A stretch of DNA of 64,000 nucleotides from Gilichinskyi gelida (GCA_038040385.1 JBBPII010000004.1:248001-312000); one strand, 5' to 3'. Numbered from the stretch's first letter, positions 7,769 to 16,154 are shown. The notes: a model not told the origin generated them from the sequence alone. Made by a program: numbers and translations.

Positions 7769-10021
7769 ATGCTCGCTCTGGCGTTGACCGTTGCGCTGCT
7801 CCAGGTTCGGGAAACCGCGGGCGTGGCGCGCGTGCAGGAAGTCGTTCGCTCCGGCATCCCGCTGCCGCGCAGCCTCAACGTGACGTCGACGGCATCGCTC
7901 GCGGTCACCGACGCGAACGGTGTCGCGGTCCCCGCCGAGTTTCGGGTGCTGGCACGCTGGAACGCCGGGCTGAACGTCGGCACCGCGCCCATCCAGTGGG
8001 TGCTCGTCGCCTTCCCCACCTCGGCCGCCGCGAACTCGACGACGAACTATCGCTTGATCACCGACGGCTCGGTCGCCAACCCCGCGCCCCCAACCCCGCT
8101 CCGGGTCACGGCAAACGGCGACCGCCTGACGATCGACACCGGCGCGGCGGCGTTCACGCTGCGCGCGAACGGCATGCTGTTCGAGGAGATCCGCGTCAAC
8201 GGCGCGGTGGTGGCCGGCGGCGGCGCGCTCACCGCGCGCGTGAACGGCCGCGACAACGTCTGGGCTTCGGCGCGGCGGTTGACCGTCGAGCATTCGGGGC
8301 CGCTCAGCGCGGCGATCATCATCGACGGCACCTACGACATGCCAGCCGTGGGCGGCGGCGGGCTGGCGTCGCATCGCCGCTACGTCTTCACCGCCGGCTC
8401 CGGCACGGCAATCATCGAGCAGAGCGTGAGCTGGGAGGGCGATCGCGGCGGCACGCCGAACGCGCTGCGCGTGGAGCAGGTGCGCGACACGATCGTGGGC
8501 GCGGTGAACGTCGCGCTCGATCACGAGAGTCGCTACGAGCCACAAGCAGTGCTGGAGGGTGGTGTCATCGACATCGCCGCCGGCCCGGTGTGGCTCGGCG
8601 CGCGGCAGGGGATGTTCGCCACCTTCGCCGTCAGCGTCGACGGGACGGCGTGGGCGCCGCTCAACCACCCGCTGCGCGCGTGGCCCGACGCGGCGTGGTG
8701 GGCGGCCTCGGACGCCGTGGGCGAGATTCCCACCGGCGCGCTGCCGGCGCAGTTCGCCGGCTACGACGTCGCGGTCAAGCAGGCGTTGACGCGCACGGTG
8801 TCCAAGACCGACGAGCTGGGCGTCCACGGCCTGATGACCTTCGGCCTCTTCCCGCGCCTGTGGGGCAATCCGATCTACAGCGACGAAATCCGTTGCGCCG
8901 ACACGGTCACGCCGCAGGATTCGTCGGACGACCTCTACTGGTGCACGCTCTGGACGGACTACCACAATGCCGCGGCCACGGCGCCAATTTGGGCGATGCG
9001 CAGCGGCGAGACGGAGTGGCTGGACGAGATCGCGCGCCCCGCGGCGCTGCGCATGCTGCACACACAGATCTTTCAGTGCGCGCCGTCCGACGGTTACTTC
9101 TACTGCGGCCAGGCGCCGGCCGGCTACGGCGGCTACCGCGCGGACTTCAACAGCTCGCACGCCTACTTCGACAACCTGCAGCTCCACTACTGGCTGACCG
9201 GCGACTCGACGGTGGTGGAGACGCTGAAGCGCGGCGCGACGTCGATGCGCAACTACCTCTGCGCCCGCCGCCCCGCCGCCGCGTGCCAACCGAACGACGC
9301 GCCGATCGACGAATACGCCAACCTCACCGGCCGCGTCGCGTCGCAGTGGAGCTCGGTCTTCCGCTTCGTCGGCCTGGCCAGCGACGACGCGTCGTTCCTC
9401 GACGACTACCGCAACAACCTCGCGCGCGCCGTCACGCAGCAATACGTCGGCGTCGATCAGAACGGCACGCGCTACGGCTTCCTCCTCGGCGGCTGGCGCC
9501 CCGTCACCGCGCCCGGCGCGACCACCACCGATCAGATCTGGATGACGGCGCTCTACGACATGAACATGCTCGACCGCCTGCGGCGCGACACCGATGACGC
9601 GCCGATCGGCAACCCGCCGCTGCGGCCGAGCGAGGTGCTGCTCAGCCTCGCGCGGTCGTTCGAGCGATTCGCGTCGCCGGCGTGGCCGAATCAAATGGAC
9701 TTCACCTGGTCGGGGGCGCGAGTGGGCGGGACGCTGGTGTCGGTGCACGACAACGGCGGCGGCAGCGATCCGTATCTGTACGACACTAACCGCGCCACGC
9801 TGAGCGGCCCCATCGCCCACGCCGCCGCGCAGAGCGGCGACCCGCTCTTGCGCGCGCTCGCCACCACCCTCACCACCCGCGCCATCGCCGACTCCATCGC
9901 CAACGGCTCCCCCCTCGGCAAGGAGCAGGGGGAGTTTCTGTCGCGGCTGCACGCCGCGGTGGCGAACTTAGCGCCACCGCCCACCTCCCCGCCCACCCGC
10001 CGCCGCGCCGCGCGTAGATGA
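7769..10021 (+). CDS. Large secreted PcRGLX/YetA-like protein
   Basis: 750 residues with a short hydrophobic N-terminus that may act as a signal peptide. The first half is beta-rich (repeated strands about 20-300). The second half is helix-rich with many aromatic and Asp residues (CTLWTDYHNAAATAPIW, RADFNSSHAYFDNLQLHYWL, EYANLTGRVASQWSSVFRF), as in alpha/alpha-toroid glycan enzymes. Overall order resembles the YetA/exo-rhamnogalacturonan-lyase-like group; that is a fold-level guess and no catalytic residue is identified. Conserved Cys suggest extracytoplasmic folding. A GGAG lies close to the ATG. It appears monocistronic. Confidence 0.7.
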   Translation: MLALALTVALLQVRETAGVARVQEVVRSGIPLPRSLNVTSTASLAVTDANGVAVPAEFRVLARWNAGLNVGTAPIQWVLVAFPTSAAANSTTNYRLITDGSVANPAPPTPLRVTANGDRLTIDTGAAAFTLRANGMLFEEIRVNGAVVAGGGALTARVNGRDNVWASARRLTVEHSGPLSAAIIIDGTYDMPAVGGGGLASHRRYVFTAGSGTAIIEQSVSWEGDRGGTPNALRVEQVRDTIVGAVNVALDHESRYEPQAVLEGGVIDIAAGPVWLGARQGMFATFAVSVDGTAWAPLNHPLRAWPDAAWWAASDAVGEIPTGALPAQFAGYDVAVKQALTRTVSKTDELGVHGLMTFGLFPRLWGNPIYSDEIRCADTVTPQDSSDDLYWCTLWTDYHNAAATAPIWAMRSGETEWLDEIARPAALRMLHTQIFQCAPSDGYFYCGQAPAGYGGYRADFNSSHAYFDNLQLHYWLTGDSTVVETLKRGATSMRNYLCARRPAAACQPNDAPIDEYANLTGRVASQWSSVFRFVGLASDDASFLDDYRNNLARAVTQQYVGVDQNGTRYGFLLGGWRPVTAPGATTTDQIWMTALYDMNMLDRLRRDTDDAPIGNPPLRPSEVLLSLARSFERFASPAWPNQMDFTWSGARVGGTLVSVHDNGGGSDPYLYDTNRATLSGPIAHAAAQSGDPLLRALATTLTTRAIADSIANGSPLGKEQGEFLSRLHAAVANLAPPPTSPPTRRRAARR

Positions 10022-10049
10022 TGGTCGTTGGCGTATTCATGGAAAGCAC

Positions 10050-10092
10050 ACTTGACAAAATAAAATGACAAGCAAGCTTGATATTGCTCCGC
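10050..10092 (+). promoter_or_regulatory. AT-rich promoter/operator region of the small membrane protein-HTH operon
   Basis: An unusually AT-rich island in this GC-rich DNA. It has a perfect -35 hexamer TTGACA (10052-10057) and an imperfect dyad CTTGACA-N8-TGACAAG, then another CAAG/CTTG pair just upstream of the ATG. The following operon encodes a Cro-type repressor, so this may be an autoregulated operator. The -10 box is not clear. Confidence 0.45.
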
Positions 10093-10491
10093 ATGAGCAT
10101 TCCAGCCGAATCGACCTCCATCCGACCCCGTGTCCTGCTGAAAGTGCTGATCGCCTCCGCGATCTACATCGCCGCGGTGCGGTTCCTGACGTGGTTCGTC
10201 GAAAACCATCCCGACAGCCGCTGGCGCGTCGTGGCGGCGGCGGCGCCGGTGGCGGCAAGCGGAATCTTCGCGGCGGCAGCGATGCTCAGCGCGCGGGGCA
10301 TGGACGAGCGCGATCTGCGCGTGCACCTCGAGGCGCTGGCGTTCGGATTCCTCGCCTCGCTGGTCTTCGTCACGACGTACAGCTTCCTATGGCTCGCCGA
10401 CGTGGTCCCCATGCAGTTCGAGCTGCTGTCGATACCAATGGTGATCTTCTGGGTGGTCGGCCTGGGCGTCGCGCTCTGGAGATACCGGTGA
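10093..10491 (+). CDS. Small integral membrane protein coupled to an HTH regulator
   Basis: 132 residues from ATG, with four hydrophobic segments (about 15-30, 45-65, 83-105, 112-130). No catalytic motif seen. Its stop overlaps the GTG of a Cro/Xre-type regulator. Membrane protein plus short HTH pairs of this type are common in bacteria and appear to form autoregulated units of unknown role. The start at 10093 is preferred over an upstream TTG because the promoter elements lie just before it. Confidence 0.75.
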   Translation: MSIPAESTSIRPRVLLKVLIASAIYIAAVRFLTWFVENHPDSRWRVVAAAAPVAASGIFAAAAMLSARGMDERDLRVHLEALAFGFLASLVFVTTYSFLWLADVVPMQFELLSIPMVIFWVVGLGVALWRYR

Positions 10492-10682
10492 AGAACCGCC
10501 TGCGCGTTTTGCGCGCCGAGCGCGCCTGGTCGCAGCAAGAGCTCGCCGCGCGCCTGCACGTGTCGCGACAGACGGTCAACTCGATCGAGAACGGACGCTA
10601 CGACCCGACGCTGCCGCTGGCGTTTCGCATCGCGCGCGTCTTCGAGCAGCCGATCGAGACGATCTTCGACGACGAGGCGTGA
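10488..10682 (+). CDS. Cro/Xre family helix-turn-helix regulator (YozG-like)
   Basis: 64 residues, almost entirely one HTH_3 domain: LRVLRAERAWSQQELAARLHV, SRQTVNSIENGRYDPTLPLAF, then RIARVFEQPIETIFDD. The turn and recognition helix fit the phage Cro-type compact repressors that pair with small membrane proteins. GTG start overlapping the preceding stop. A likely target is the AT-rich dyad upstream of the operon (inference). Confidence 0.9.
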   Translation: MKNRLRVLRAERAWSQQELAARLHVSRQTVNSIENGRYDPTLPLAFRIARVFEQPIETIFDDEA

Positions 10683-10689
10683 GGGAAAC

Positions 10690-11343
10690 TCACTCGCCGG
10701 CGAGAGAAGCGAGAAACTCGCCGGCCGGCACGTAGTGCGGATTCTCGCGAAGCACGTTTCCGCAGATGGTGATGGGGTGAGTCTCGAAGGCGCCGCGAAG
10801 CATGACCCGGCCATTGACGTTGCGGACGTCGTACATGCAGACCACGAGCGCCGGCAGCGCCTTCACGGCGTCGGTGACGCGCGCCTCGAACTCGAGGATG
10901 GCGTTCTCGGCGGGCCATCCCGTTTTCCCCCATCCGATGTTGCCCAGCAGGCGGAGCATCTTCCCGCCGCTCTTCAAGGCCTGCTCGAAATCCGCGGCGA
11001 TGGTCTGCAGCATCGAGTCACCGGACGAATGGCCGGGAATGATCGACAGGCGTCCGATGCGCGCCAGTTCGTCGCAGTCGTGAGTGCGGCCCAGGATCTC
11101 GCGAACACGCAGGTTCGCGTCGTCGTGGCCGAAGATCACGCAGTGGTCGCCGGCTTCGAGACCGACCTCGAGAAAGCGCACCGCCGCGGAGAAATCGTCG
11201 TCCGTTTCCCAGAAGTAGGCGATGTGATCGCCGGGAAAGGCGGACTCGCCTCGTATGCCGAGGTCGACGCCGCCGCGATACCTGTCGCTTCGAAACTGCG
11301 GCTTGCCCCGCTCGGCCAGCTTTTTCTTGCGGATCGGCGGCAT
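10690..11343 (-). CDS. MEDS (DcmR-like sensory) domain protein
   Basis: 217 residues consisting mainly of a MEDS domain: GDHIAYFWETDDDFSAAVRF, EAGDHCVIFGHD, MLRLLGNIGWG, ENAILEFEARVTDAV, VVCMYDVR. The fold resembles KaiC/RecA cores without catalysis. In other bacteria MEDS domains occur in hydrocarbon or halomethane sensors and beside PAS or histidine-kinase proteins. No output domain is present. A start at 11370 would add nine residues; the shorter one is preferred because a GAGGCGAG Shine-Dalgarno precedes it. Confidence 0.8.
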   Translation of the reverse strand: MPPIRKKKLAERGKPQFRSDRYRGGVDLGIRGESAFPGDHIAYFWETDDDFSAAVRFLEVGLEAGDHCVIFGHDDANLRVREILGRTHDCDELARIGRLSIIPGHSSGDSMLQTIAADFEQALKSGGKMLRLLGNIGWGKTGWPAENAILEFEARVTDAVKALPALVVCMYDVRNVNGRVMLRGAFETHPITICGNVLRENPHYVPAGEFLASLAGE

Positions 11344-11381
11344 GACTTCTCGCCTCTTCGCAAAGTTCATGCTCAGACCGC

Positions 11382-12329
11382 CTACCAGTACTTCCACTGC
11401 GGCACGACGTACTCCTCGAACGCGAACGGATTCGCCGCGCCGGGCCGCACCACCACCCTCACCCACCCCACCAGCGGCGAGCCGGGGACCTGCATGCGCG
11501 TGACGTTCGCGCAGCATGACAGCGGATGGTCGACGAGGTATTCGTGGTCGTCGCCGTTGAGGAGAAGGACCGGACGCACGAATGCGGCTGCTTCGCTCTC
11601 GATCGCGGCGATGAAAGGTTCGTACGCGCGCCGGTAGTCATCGATCGCCGGTTTCTCGAATGCCGGATTGGCGTGAAAGGCGAGGACCACCGCCGGCGCA
11701 TTCGTCTTCCTGGCCTCCGCGAACGCCTCGCGCACCCACGCCGCCGCCGCCACGGAGCGGCGGCGCGACGCGGCGTCGTCCGCGGGCGTGCGCGCCGGGA
11801 AGGGATTCATGCCGTTTCGGCTGCCGATGACGTGCGCGGTGGCAAAGACGACGCCGCCATGCATCCACCGGGCGTTCTCCACGAACTCGACGCGCTGCGC
11901 GACCACCGGCATCCTCGCCGCGTTCCCGGTGAAGAAGATCTCCCGGACCCGTCTGACACGCTCCTGCGGCGCATAACCGCCCGACCCCGCCTCCCAGCAA
12001 TCGTAGGTCTCGTTGTCGCCCGGCGTGTAGATCACCGGATGCCGCAGCGAATTGAACCGGGCGAGGGCCTTGCGGTAGTGATCGTCGGTGCACGGGCGCC
12101 AGAAGATGTCGCCGACGTGAATCGCCCACGCGAGATCGTTCGCGTTCAGCTCTTTGAGCACGCGGCGGAACCTGATCTCCTCCCAGAAGTAGTACGGCGC
12201 ATCGCCGAGGACGGCGAAGGAGAAGGTGCCGGGCGGGTTGGGCTTGGGCGGGTCGATGCCGCGAGTGATCAGGATGAAGATGACGAGCGCGGCGACGATC
12301 GCGGCGCATCCGATTCTCCGCGTACGCAC
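11382..12329 (-). CDS. Exported metallophosphoesterase
   Basis: 315 residues with an N-terminal hydrophobic anchor (about 8-25). Calcineurin-like motifs follow: FAVLGDAPY, AIHVGDIFW, TPGDNETYDCW, LAFHANP and LNGDDHEYLVDH, giving the expected Asp/His/Asn metal ligands of a dinuclear site. Probably acts outside the cytoplasm on a phosphoester that cannot be specified. It is followed by the MEDS gene on the same strand after a 38-bp gap. Confidence 0.85.
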   Translation of the reverse strand: MRTRRIGCAAIVAALVIFILITRGIDPPKPNPPGTFSFAVLGDAPYYFWEEIRFRRVLKELNANDLAWAIHVGDIFWRPCTDDHYRKALARFNSLRHPVIYTPGDNETYDCWEAGSGGYAPQERVRRVREIFFTGNAARMPVVAQRVEFVENARWMHGGVVFATAHVIGSRNGMNPFPARTPADDAASRRRSVAAAAWVREAFAEARKTNAPAVVLAFHANPAFEKPAIDDYRRAYEPFIAAIESEAAAFVRPVLLLNGDDHEYLVDHPLSCCANVTRMQVPGSPLVGWVRVVVRPGAANPFAFEEYVVPQWKYW

Positions 12330-12643
12330 GTCTCCACTTTATCCTGAGGCGCGAAGCGACTCAGGATCTGGCGCCTACGAAGCGGCTCGTCGTCATCGTC
12401 TTCGACCAATTCAACGGCGAAGTCGGCGCTGAAGTCGTGCGGCAGGAACACCTCGATGTCGCCGCCCATGGAGTGCAGATCGAGGTCGTGGCCGCCACCC
12501 GAGCCGACGACCGTGACGCGGATGTCCCCACCCATGGTCCCCGCGTCGGCCGAGCCTTCGAGTTGCACGATGTCGATGTCGCCGCCCATGGTGCGGAGGA
12601 AGGCGCCGTTCGGCGCGTCGGCGACTTCGATCTCGCCGCCCAT
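12269..12643 (-). pseudogene. C-terminal remnant of a DUF4097 (bactofilin/adhesin-like beta) protein
   Basis: The reading frame keeps four copies of the MGGDI strand repeat typical of the C-terminal beta-helix of DUF4097 proteins (MGGEIEV, MGGDIDI, MGGDIRV, MGGDIEVFLPHDFSAD). It lacks the N-terminal half. After residue about 100 it runs through a family C palindrome and then antiparallel low-complexity sequence into the next gene. The upstream frame overlaps the end of the neighbouring small gene. I read it as a truncated gene. Confidence 0.6.
12338..12367. repeat. Short palindromic element, family C (partial)
   Basis: TTTATCCTGAGGCGCGAAGC followed by GACTCAGGATC. This is a short version of the TATCCTGAGC/GCTCAGGATA elements found at 34963, 37906 and 53461. 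It is translated as the frayed C-terminus of the DUF4097 remnant. Confidence 0.6.
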
Positions 12644-12665
12644 GCGAAAGATGGAGATGGAGCAC

Positions 12666-12884
12666 TCACTCCCGGCCGCGCAACTCCTCGAGGACCTTTT
12701 CGATCGGGATGGTCTCTCCGCGCTCGCACTGCGCGATTGACTCGAGGAGCATCCGTTCAGTTTCCGGATCGGCCTCGAATGTCTCCTCTTCGGGAAGGAG
12801 CACGGTTACCGTCGCTCCTTCCGGAAGTTCGGCGTCGGTTAGCTCAACATGACCATCAATCACTCGACCAAAGGCGACTCGCAT
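12666..12884 (-). CDS. Small antitoxin-like protein, orphan
   Basis: 72 residues: a beta-rich N-terminus (RVAFGRVIDGHVELTDAELP) followed by an acidic helical half ending KVLEELRGRE. The layout, a DNA-binding-like beta module plus acidic tail, resembles small antitoxins of ParE/RelE-type modules. No toxin gene is adjacent. Downstream is only the truncated DUF4097 gene, which suggests loss of a partner. Assignment is tentative. Confidence 0.5.
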   Translation of the reverse strand: MRVAFGRVIDGHVELTDAELPEGATVTVLLPEEETFEADPETERMLLESIAQCERGETIPIEKVLEELRGRE

Positions 12885-12936
12885 TTGGTGAGTCTAACCG
12901 CTACCGCATGCTGGAATGAGGAGACCTCGATACGGG

Positions 12937-13155
12937 TCACTTAGACAGCGTCGGTGGGTTGCCGTGCTCGGAGAGATACTCGCGGAGAGCTTGATTCACG
13001 ACCGCTGAGTCGCGGAAGACTTTCGCGACATCGGGCTCCAGGAGGACGACGTTTGTTCCCTGCCTATATCTCTCGTAGTACTTGCCACGCACGCCACCAC
13101 TGAGCTCCATTTCGGGAATGTCGTCTTCGTCAACTCCACTATTCTTTTGACTCAT
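12937..13155 (-). CDS. Antitoxin partner of the BrnT-like toxin
   Basis: 72 residues. The acidic N-terminus carries a conserved-looking block DIPEMELSGGVRGKYYERYR. The C-terminal part, VAKVFRDSAVVNQALREYL, looks like a short ribbon-helix-helix DNA-binding motif. Its ATG overlaps the 3' end of the BrnT gene by 17 bp, the usual toxin-first arrangement for this family. Expected role: neutralise the toxin and repress the operon. Confidence 0.75.
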   Translation of the reverse strand: MSQKNSGVDEDDIPEMELSGGVRGKYYERYRQGTNVVLLEPDVAKVFRDSAVVNQALREYLSEHGNPPTLSK

Positions 13156-13414
13156 AGAATCGCCGCTCTCTGGGCAGCACTTCTCGAACAGAGATGATAC
13201 GCGTTCGCTCGCCACGATCTGTGTGTGCCATGATCACGAGCCGACTTGCCGATGTAAAACCCGTGGTTAGAAAACGATCTTCGCCTTCCGAGTACCGCGG
13301 ATCCAGCACGGTTCGCGCCAGCGGATCGCCGAAGGCCGTTGACCCTTCCGCGAATGAGACGCCGTGCTTCTCCTGGTTGATGCGATCTTTCTCGGGATCC
13401 CATTCGAACTCCAC
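13139..13414 (-). CDS. BrnT-family (DUF497) toxin
   Basis: 91 residues from a GTG start. Starts with the family signature EFEWDPEKDRINQEKHGVSF, followed by FGDPLARTVLDPRYSEGEDRF, GERTRIISVREVLPRERRFYE. BrnT proteins are RelE-fold ribonucleases that arrest growth by cutting RNA. The terminal Arg-rich segment holds the usual catalytic basic residues. It is upstream of and overlaps its antitoxin. Confidence 0.88.
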   Translation of the reverse strand: MEFEWDPEKDRINQEKHGVSFAEGSTAFGDPLARTVLDPRYSEGEDRFLTTGFTSASRLVIMAHTDRGERTRIISVREVLPRERRFYESKE

Positions 13415-13877
13415 AGACTCGGAAGTATACCGAGGACGACGGAGGAAGGGTCACGTCCTGGCCGGCGCGGGTGAACGTGGGCTTCAGCTTCGGGCCAGCG
13501 ATCGCGCCGTCCACCCGCCCGACGCAGCGGTATGCTGTCGCGCATGCTCGAACTTCTGCCCGCCATACTATTCCCGGCTGGTAGCATCGCCGCCTCTACC
13601 CCTCAAGTCGTTGTCGGCGAAAACGTTCGCGACACCCGACACTTTCTGGCCGCCTGATCGGAATTGCCTCGAAATTCAAGGGATCGGCGCCGGTCGTTCC
13701 AGTGGTGTTCGTTTCGGCTGACGGCGGTGCCGCTGTGCGAAGCGGCCCGGCCGTCGGCAAGGCCGCCGGGCCAAAGTACGGCCGCTCGTCGGCTCCTGGC
13801 AAGAGTGAGCCCGCCATGATGCCTCGCTGGCCGGATGCGGCTACAGTTAGAGCTATAGTAGGGCAAAAGGAGAAGAA
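13415..13877. other. Intergenic stretch without a supported gene
   Basis: No convincing gene on either strand. At 13766-13815 (minus strand) there is a GGCTCACTCTTGCC plus AGGAGCCGACGA block similar to the half-site just downstream of the cyclase cassette (15246-15296). This may be a decayed attC-related or dispersed sequence. An AAAGGAG ribosome site for the next plus-strand gene is at the right end. Confidence 0.5.
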
Positions 13878-14288
13878 ATGGTCACGTTAACGATCGTGAG
13901 TGGTGCCGCAATTCTTCTCGGCACGCTGTTCATCGCACGTGCGATCGGACGAGTTGCGGTAGTTCTTGAGAGTGATAGTGCTCGCCGGCACGATGCCGCC
14001 AAAACACTTAAGCTTTCTCTCGACTGCGGCGCGGTCGCTTCGATTGCAGGTACGCTGCTCGCCGCGCGAGTGAACAGCTCGGCTTATGACACGGAACGGA
14101 GAGATGCTCGTGCGAATGTGTCCGGCGACTCGCAGACAGCACTCGTCTCGCCCGCGCTAAGTGACCTTGGAGCTGAGGTTCGGCGAGCGAAAGTTGATGA
14201 GGTCCTCTTCGAACGGGAACGGGAGAAGTGCATCGCGGTCGCGCGTGGCGTGTTTGAGACCATGCGCAAAGAGTTTCAAGGCGTTTGA
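13878..14288 (+). CDS. Small membrane-anchored protein of unknown function
   Basis: 136 residues. Hydrophobic segment at about 3-20 and a second weaker one at about 48-62; the rest is charged and helical (ERRDARANVSGDSQ, EVRRAKVDEVLFEREREK). Preceded by a strong AAAGGAG ribosome binding site. No family recognised. Its 3' end overlaps the next convergent gene by 13 bp. Confidence 0.6.
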   Translation: MVTLTIVSGAAILLGTLFIARAIGRVAVVLESDSARRHDAAKTLKLSLDCGAVASIAGTLLAARVNSSAYDTERRDARANVSGDSQTALVSPALSDLGAEVRRAKVDEVLFEREREKCIAVARGVFETMRKEFQGV

Positions 14289-14587
14289 GGTAAACCATCC
14301 CACAGGTTGTCCAGGTCGTCATCGAATTCCGGGTGCCGTAGATCTTCGACCATTGCGTAGAATCGCGCGTACCTGTGCCACCACCTCGGACCGATGGCGG
14401 CTCCACGTTTAGGCAGCGTCGATCGTAGCTGCCAAATGTAGAAAATGAGATATCGGAGATACTTGCGGAAGAGAGGGAAAGCTGCGGCGCGTTCAGCGAG
14501 CAGCACGAGATCACGGCCTGAATAAGCGAGACGCTGATTGTAATAAACGGCTTCGGGATGAGGTTGAGGTTCGGCGGAGCTGCTCAT
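14276..14587 (-). CDS. Hypothetical protein, 103 residues
   Basis: Rich in aromatic residues and Arg: LLAERAAAFPLFRKYLRYLI, FYIWQLRSTLP, GPRWWHRYARFYAMVEDLR, acidic tail. Codon use looks like a real gene, with ATG start. No recognised domain. It lies left of the integron array and could be a former cassette, but no attC follows it. Confidence 0.5.
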   Translation of the reverse strand: MSSSAEPQPHPEAVYYNQRLAYSGRDLVLLAERAAAFPLFRKYLRYLIFYIWQLRSTLPKRGAAIGPRWWHRYARFYAMVEDLRHPEFDDDLDNLWDGLPQTP

Positions 14588-15240
14588 TATTCACGCACTC
14601 CCTTCCTTCCAAGAATGAGCCGCGCGCTTGCACGCGTAGACGACATGATAGCACCATGTGAGACGTCCGTATGTGCCACGATCAGGGCGGCCGTTTCCGT
14701 TGAGCCGTGTAAGAAGATTGCGATTTTCGCCAGCCGCGGTGAAGTGGCGAGGGCGGGAGCAGCGACGCCGCGGGTGGGAGCGCGCCGAGGCCACGGTGCG
14801 GCCGTGGCGCGGCGGTTGCCGCGAGGAGCGCGGCCGCAACGACGAAGCGATCTGCAACCGCCGTGACATGGCCACACGGTGGCCGAACGCGCGGGGGTGG
14901 GTGGCGCGTGAGGAGCGGCCCGCAAGGAGCGACGCGGAGGGGGCAGGGGCAGCGGGATTTCTGTCGCTGAGGTGGCGAGGCGGATGGCGGGTGTGAGCCG
15001 CCGAAGCGACGGAAATGCCGCGTGTGGTGAGCCAAAGCTGCTTGCGGGCCGCTCCTCACCTTGCGGCGCTGCGAGGGGGAAACGCGACGACACCCTGAAC
15101 TGCGCCTCGCGCGAAAAGGCTGAGGGACGCGGAGCGTTGGTGCGCGGACGGGCGAACGTTCTTTTGCTTTGCCGCGACGCGCCTTCACATTCCAGCACAT
15201 TCCAGCAGCGCGACGCGCAGCGTCGCCACTGCTAGAGGCC
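14588..15240. other. Gene-poor, highly structured GC-rich region (candidate RNA or large repeat)
   Basis: About 650 bp with no credible gene but many dyads. A perfect 19-bp inverted repeat (GTGAGGAGCGGCCCGCAAG at 14908-14926 with its exact complement at 15041-15059) encloses nested stems (GTCGCT/AGCGAC and GGCGG/CCGCC). Flanking hairpins include GCCACGG-N5-CCGTGGC, GCGACGC-GCA-GCGTCGC and a tandem ACATTCCAGC pair. The minus frame translates into Pro/Arg/Ala-rich sequence with no domain. Could be a structured RNA or a long dispersed repeat; I cannot tell which. Confidence 0.4.
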
Positions 15241-15245
15241 GCGAA

Positions 15246-15297
15246 GCGGCCGTGCCGACGAACGGCGGTTCGTCGGCTCCTGCAAAAGAGTTAGCCG
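15246..15297 (-). other. Half attC-like site downstream of the cyclase cassette
   Basis: Minus strand GGCTAAC (contains the cyclase stop), then a GCCGACGAAC-CGCC-GTTCGTCGGC hairpin and a GGCCGC/GCGGCC hairpin. No matching GTTRRRY core is found further on, so this is a decayed or partial attC, or the last cassette lost its end. The hairpin could terminate transcription of the array. Confidence 0.45.
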
Positions 15298-16070
15298 GCC
15301 AGCGCCTGACTGGATAGCGTTGGTTTTGCGATCTTGTAGACGACCTGGCCCTTGGGATACTCCTTCGTTGCTCGCACGTCGGCAATGATCTCGACGTCGG
15401 TCTCTCGGAGCAGATCCGGCGTTTCCAGCCATCGTTCGCCAATATGCACGTTTGCGATGATCTCACGTGGCTCTGCCGCGCCGACCATTCTGACCGCGCC
15501 GACGACCGGCGGCCCGACTACGGTGAGCTGACCTGCCACTTCTGCGAAGTAGCCTGGACCGCTATCGAGACCAATCGATAGGCCTGAGCGCTCGGGGAAA
15601 TTCCGAGCGTTCCGACGCAGGCCCGGCTCTACTTTGTCGGTGAAGGCATTGACAATCACTCGGCTCATAGAAACGACCTCAGCCAAATAGTCGGTTTCGT
15701 GCCTATCGCCAAGTACCCAATACGCGAGGAAGCCGTCACCGGTGAACTTGTCGAACCAGCCGCGATAACGGCGAAGGTTTTTGCTGACGGTAGCGACGAG
15801 GACATTCACTAGGGTTGCAAATTGACGAAAATCAATGGACTCCTTCATGATGAAGGTAGAAGACCTGATGTCGCCGGTCATGACGATGAGTCGAGTTGAT
15901 GCGCCTGATTTGAGGAGGCCTTCAAGTCTCTCGGCGGAGATCTCACTCTGCCAGTTGTCTGGGCCGTGACCCTGAACGAGCTCGTCTATCGACATTTTGA
16001 CCGGTTTAAACTGCGTTTCGAACCAATATGCGGATATCGTAGCAGGATTAGTCACGACAAAGCGGGACAA
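15291..16070 (-). CDS. Class III nucleotidyl cyclase domain protein (cassette gene)
   Basis: 259 residues from a TTG (an ATG at 15993-15995 would remove 25). A cyclase homology domain spans about 60-240: MTGDIRSSTF supplies the first metal Asp (67), FDKFTGDGFLAYW the second (112), followed by GLSIGLDSGPGYFAEV and VVGPPVVGAVRMVG. No transmembrane or receptor domain, so it is a free cyclase. It could make cAMP, cGMP or, as in Pycsar defence, a pyrimidine cyclic nucleotide. The base-selecting residues are not obvious to me and no effector gene is adjacent. First gene beyond attC1 on the distal side of the array. Confidence 0.8.
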   Translation of the reverse strand: MSRFVVTNPATISAYWFETQFKPVKMSIDELVQGHGPDNWQSEISAERLEGLLKSGASTRLIVMTGDIRSSTFIMKESIDFRQFATLVNVLVATVSKNLRRYRGWFDKFTGDGFLAYWVLGDRHETDYLAEVVSMSRVIVNAFTDKVEPGLRRNARNFPERSGLSIGLDSGPGYFAEVAGQLTVVGPPVVGAVRMVGAAEPREIIANVHIGERWLETPDLLRETDVEIIADVRATKEYPKGQVVYKIAKPTLSSQALAG

Positions 16071-16154
16071 TCGGTACGAGCGGTCGGTTCAAAGCCGGGG
16101 CCGGAAAAACGGACGGTCTGGCTTCGATGAAGCGTGATCCAGGTCCGGCTAACG

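Noticed and set aside
5894..9952. A 1352-codon open frame on the minus strand spanning the YetA-like gene
   Set aside because: Only its last part (to 7603) has a signal peptide and GGT motifs. The rest is Arg/Val/Ala-rich antisense of the 750-residue gene, typical of GC-rich DNA.
13766..13815. attC at the left side marking the end of the array
   Set aside because: Only one half resembles the half site at 15246-15297; no paired core, so its nature stays open.
14587..15198. A 203-codon minus frame in the structured region
   Set aside because: Pro/Arg/Ala/Ser-rich with no domain; both strands and all frames are open because of high GC and stems.
14588..15240. HEARO/IscB-type or group II intron RNA
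   Set aside because: No IscB-like or reverse-transcriptase gene is adjacent and no domain V-like motif was recognised.
15291..16070. A full Pycsar defence system
   Set aside because: Only a cyclase is present; no TIR or transmembrane effector overlaps or follows it.
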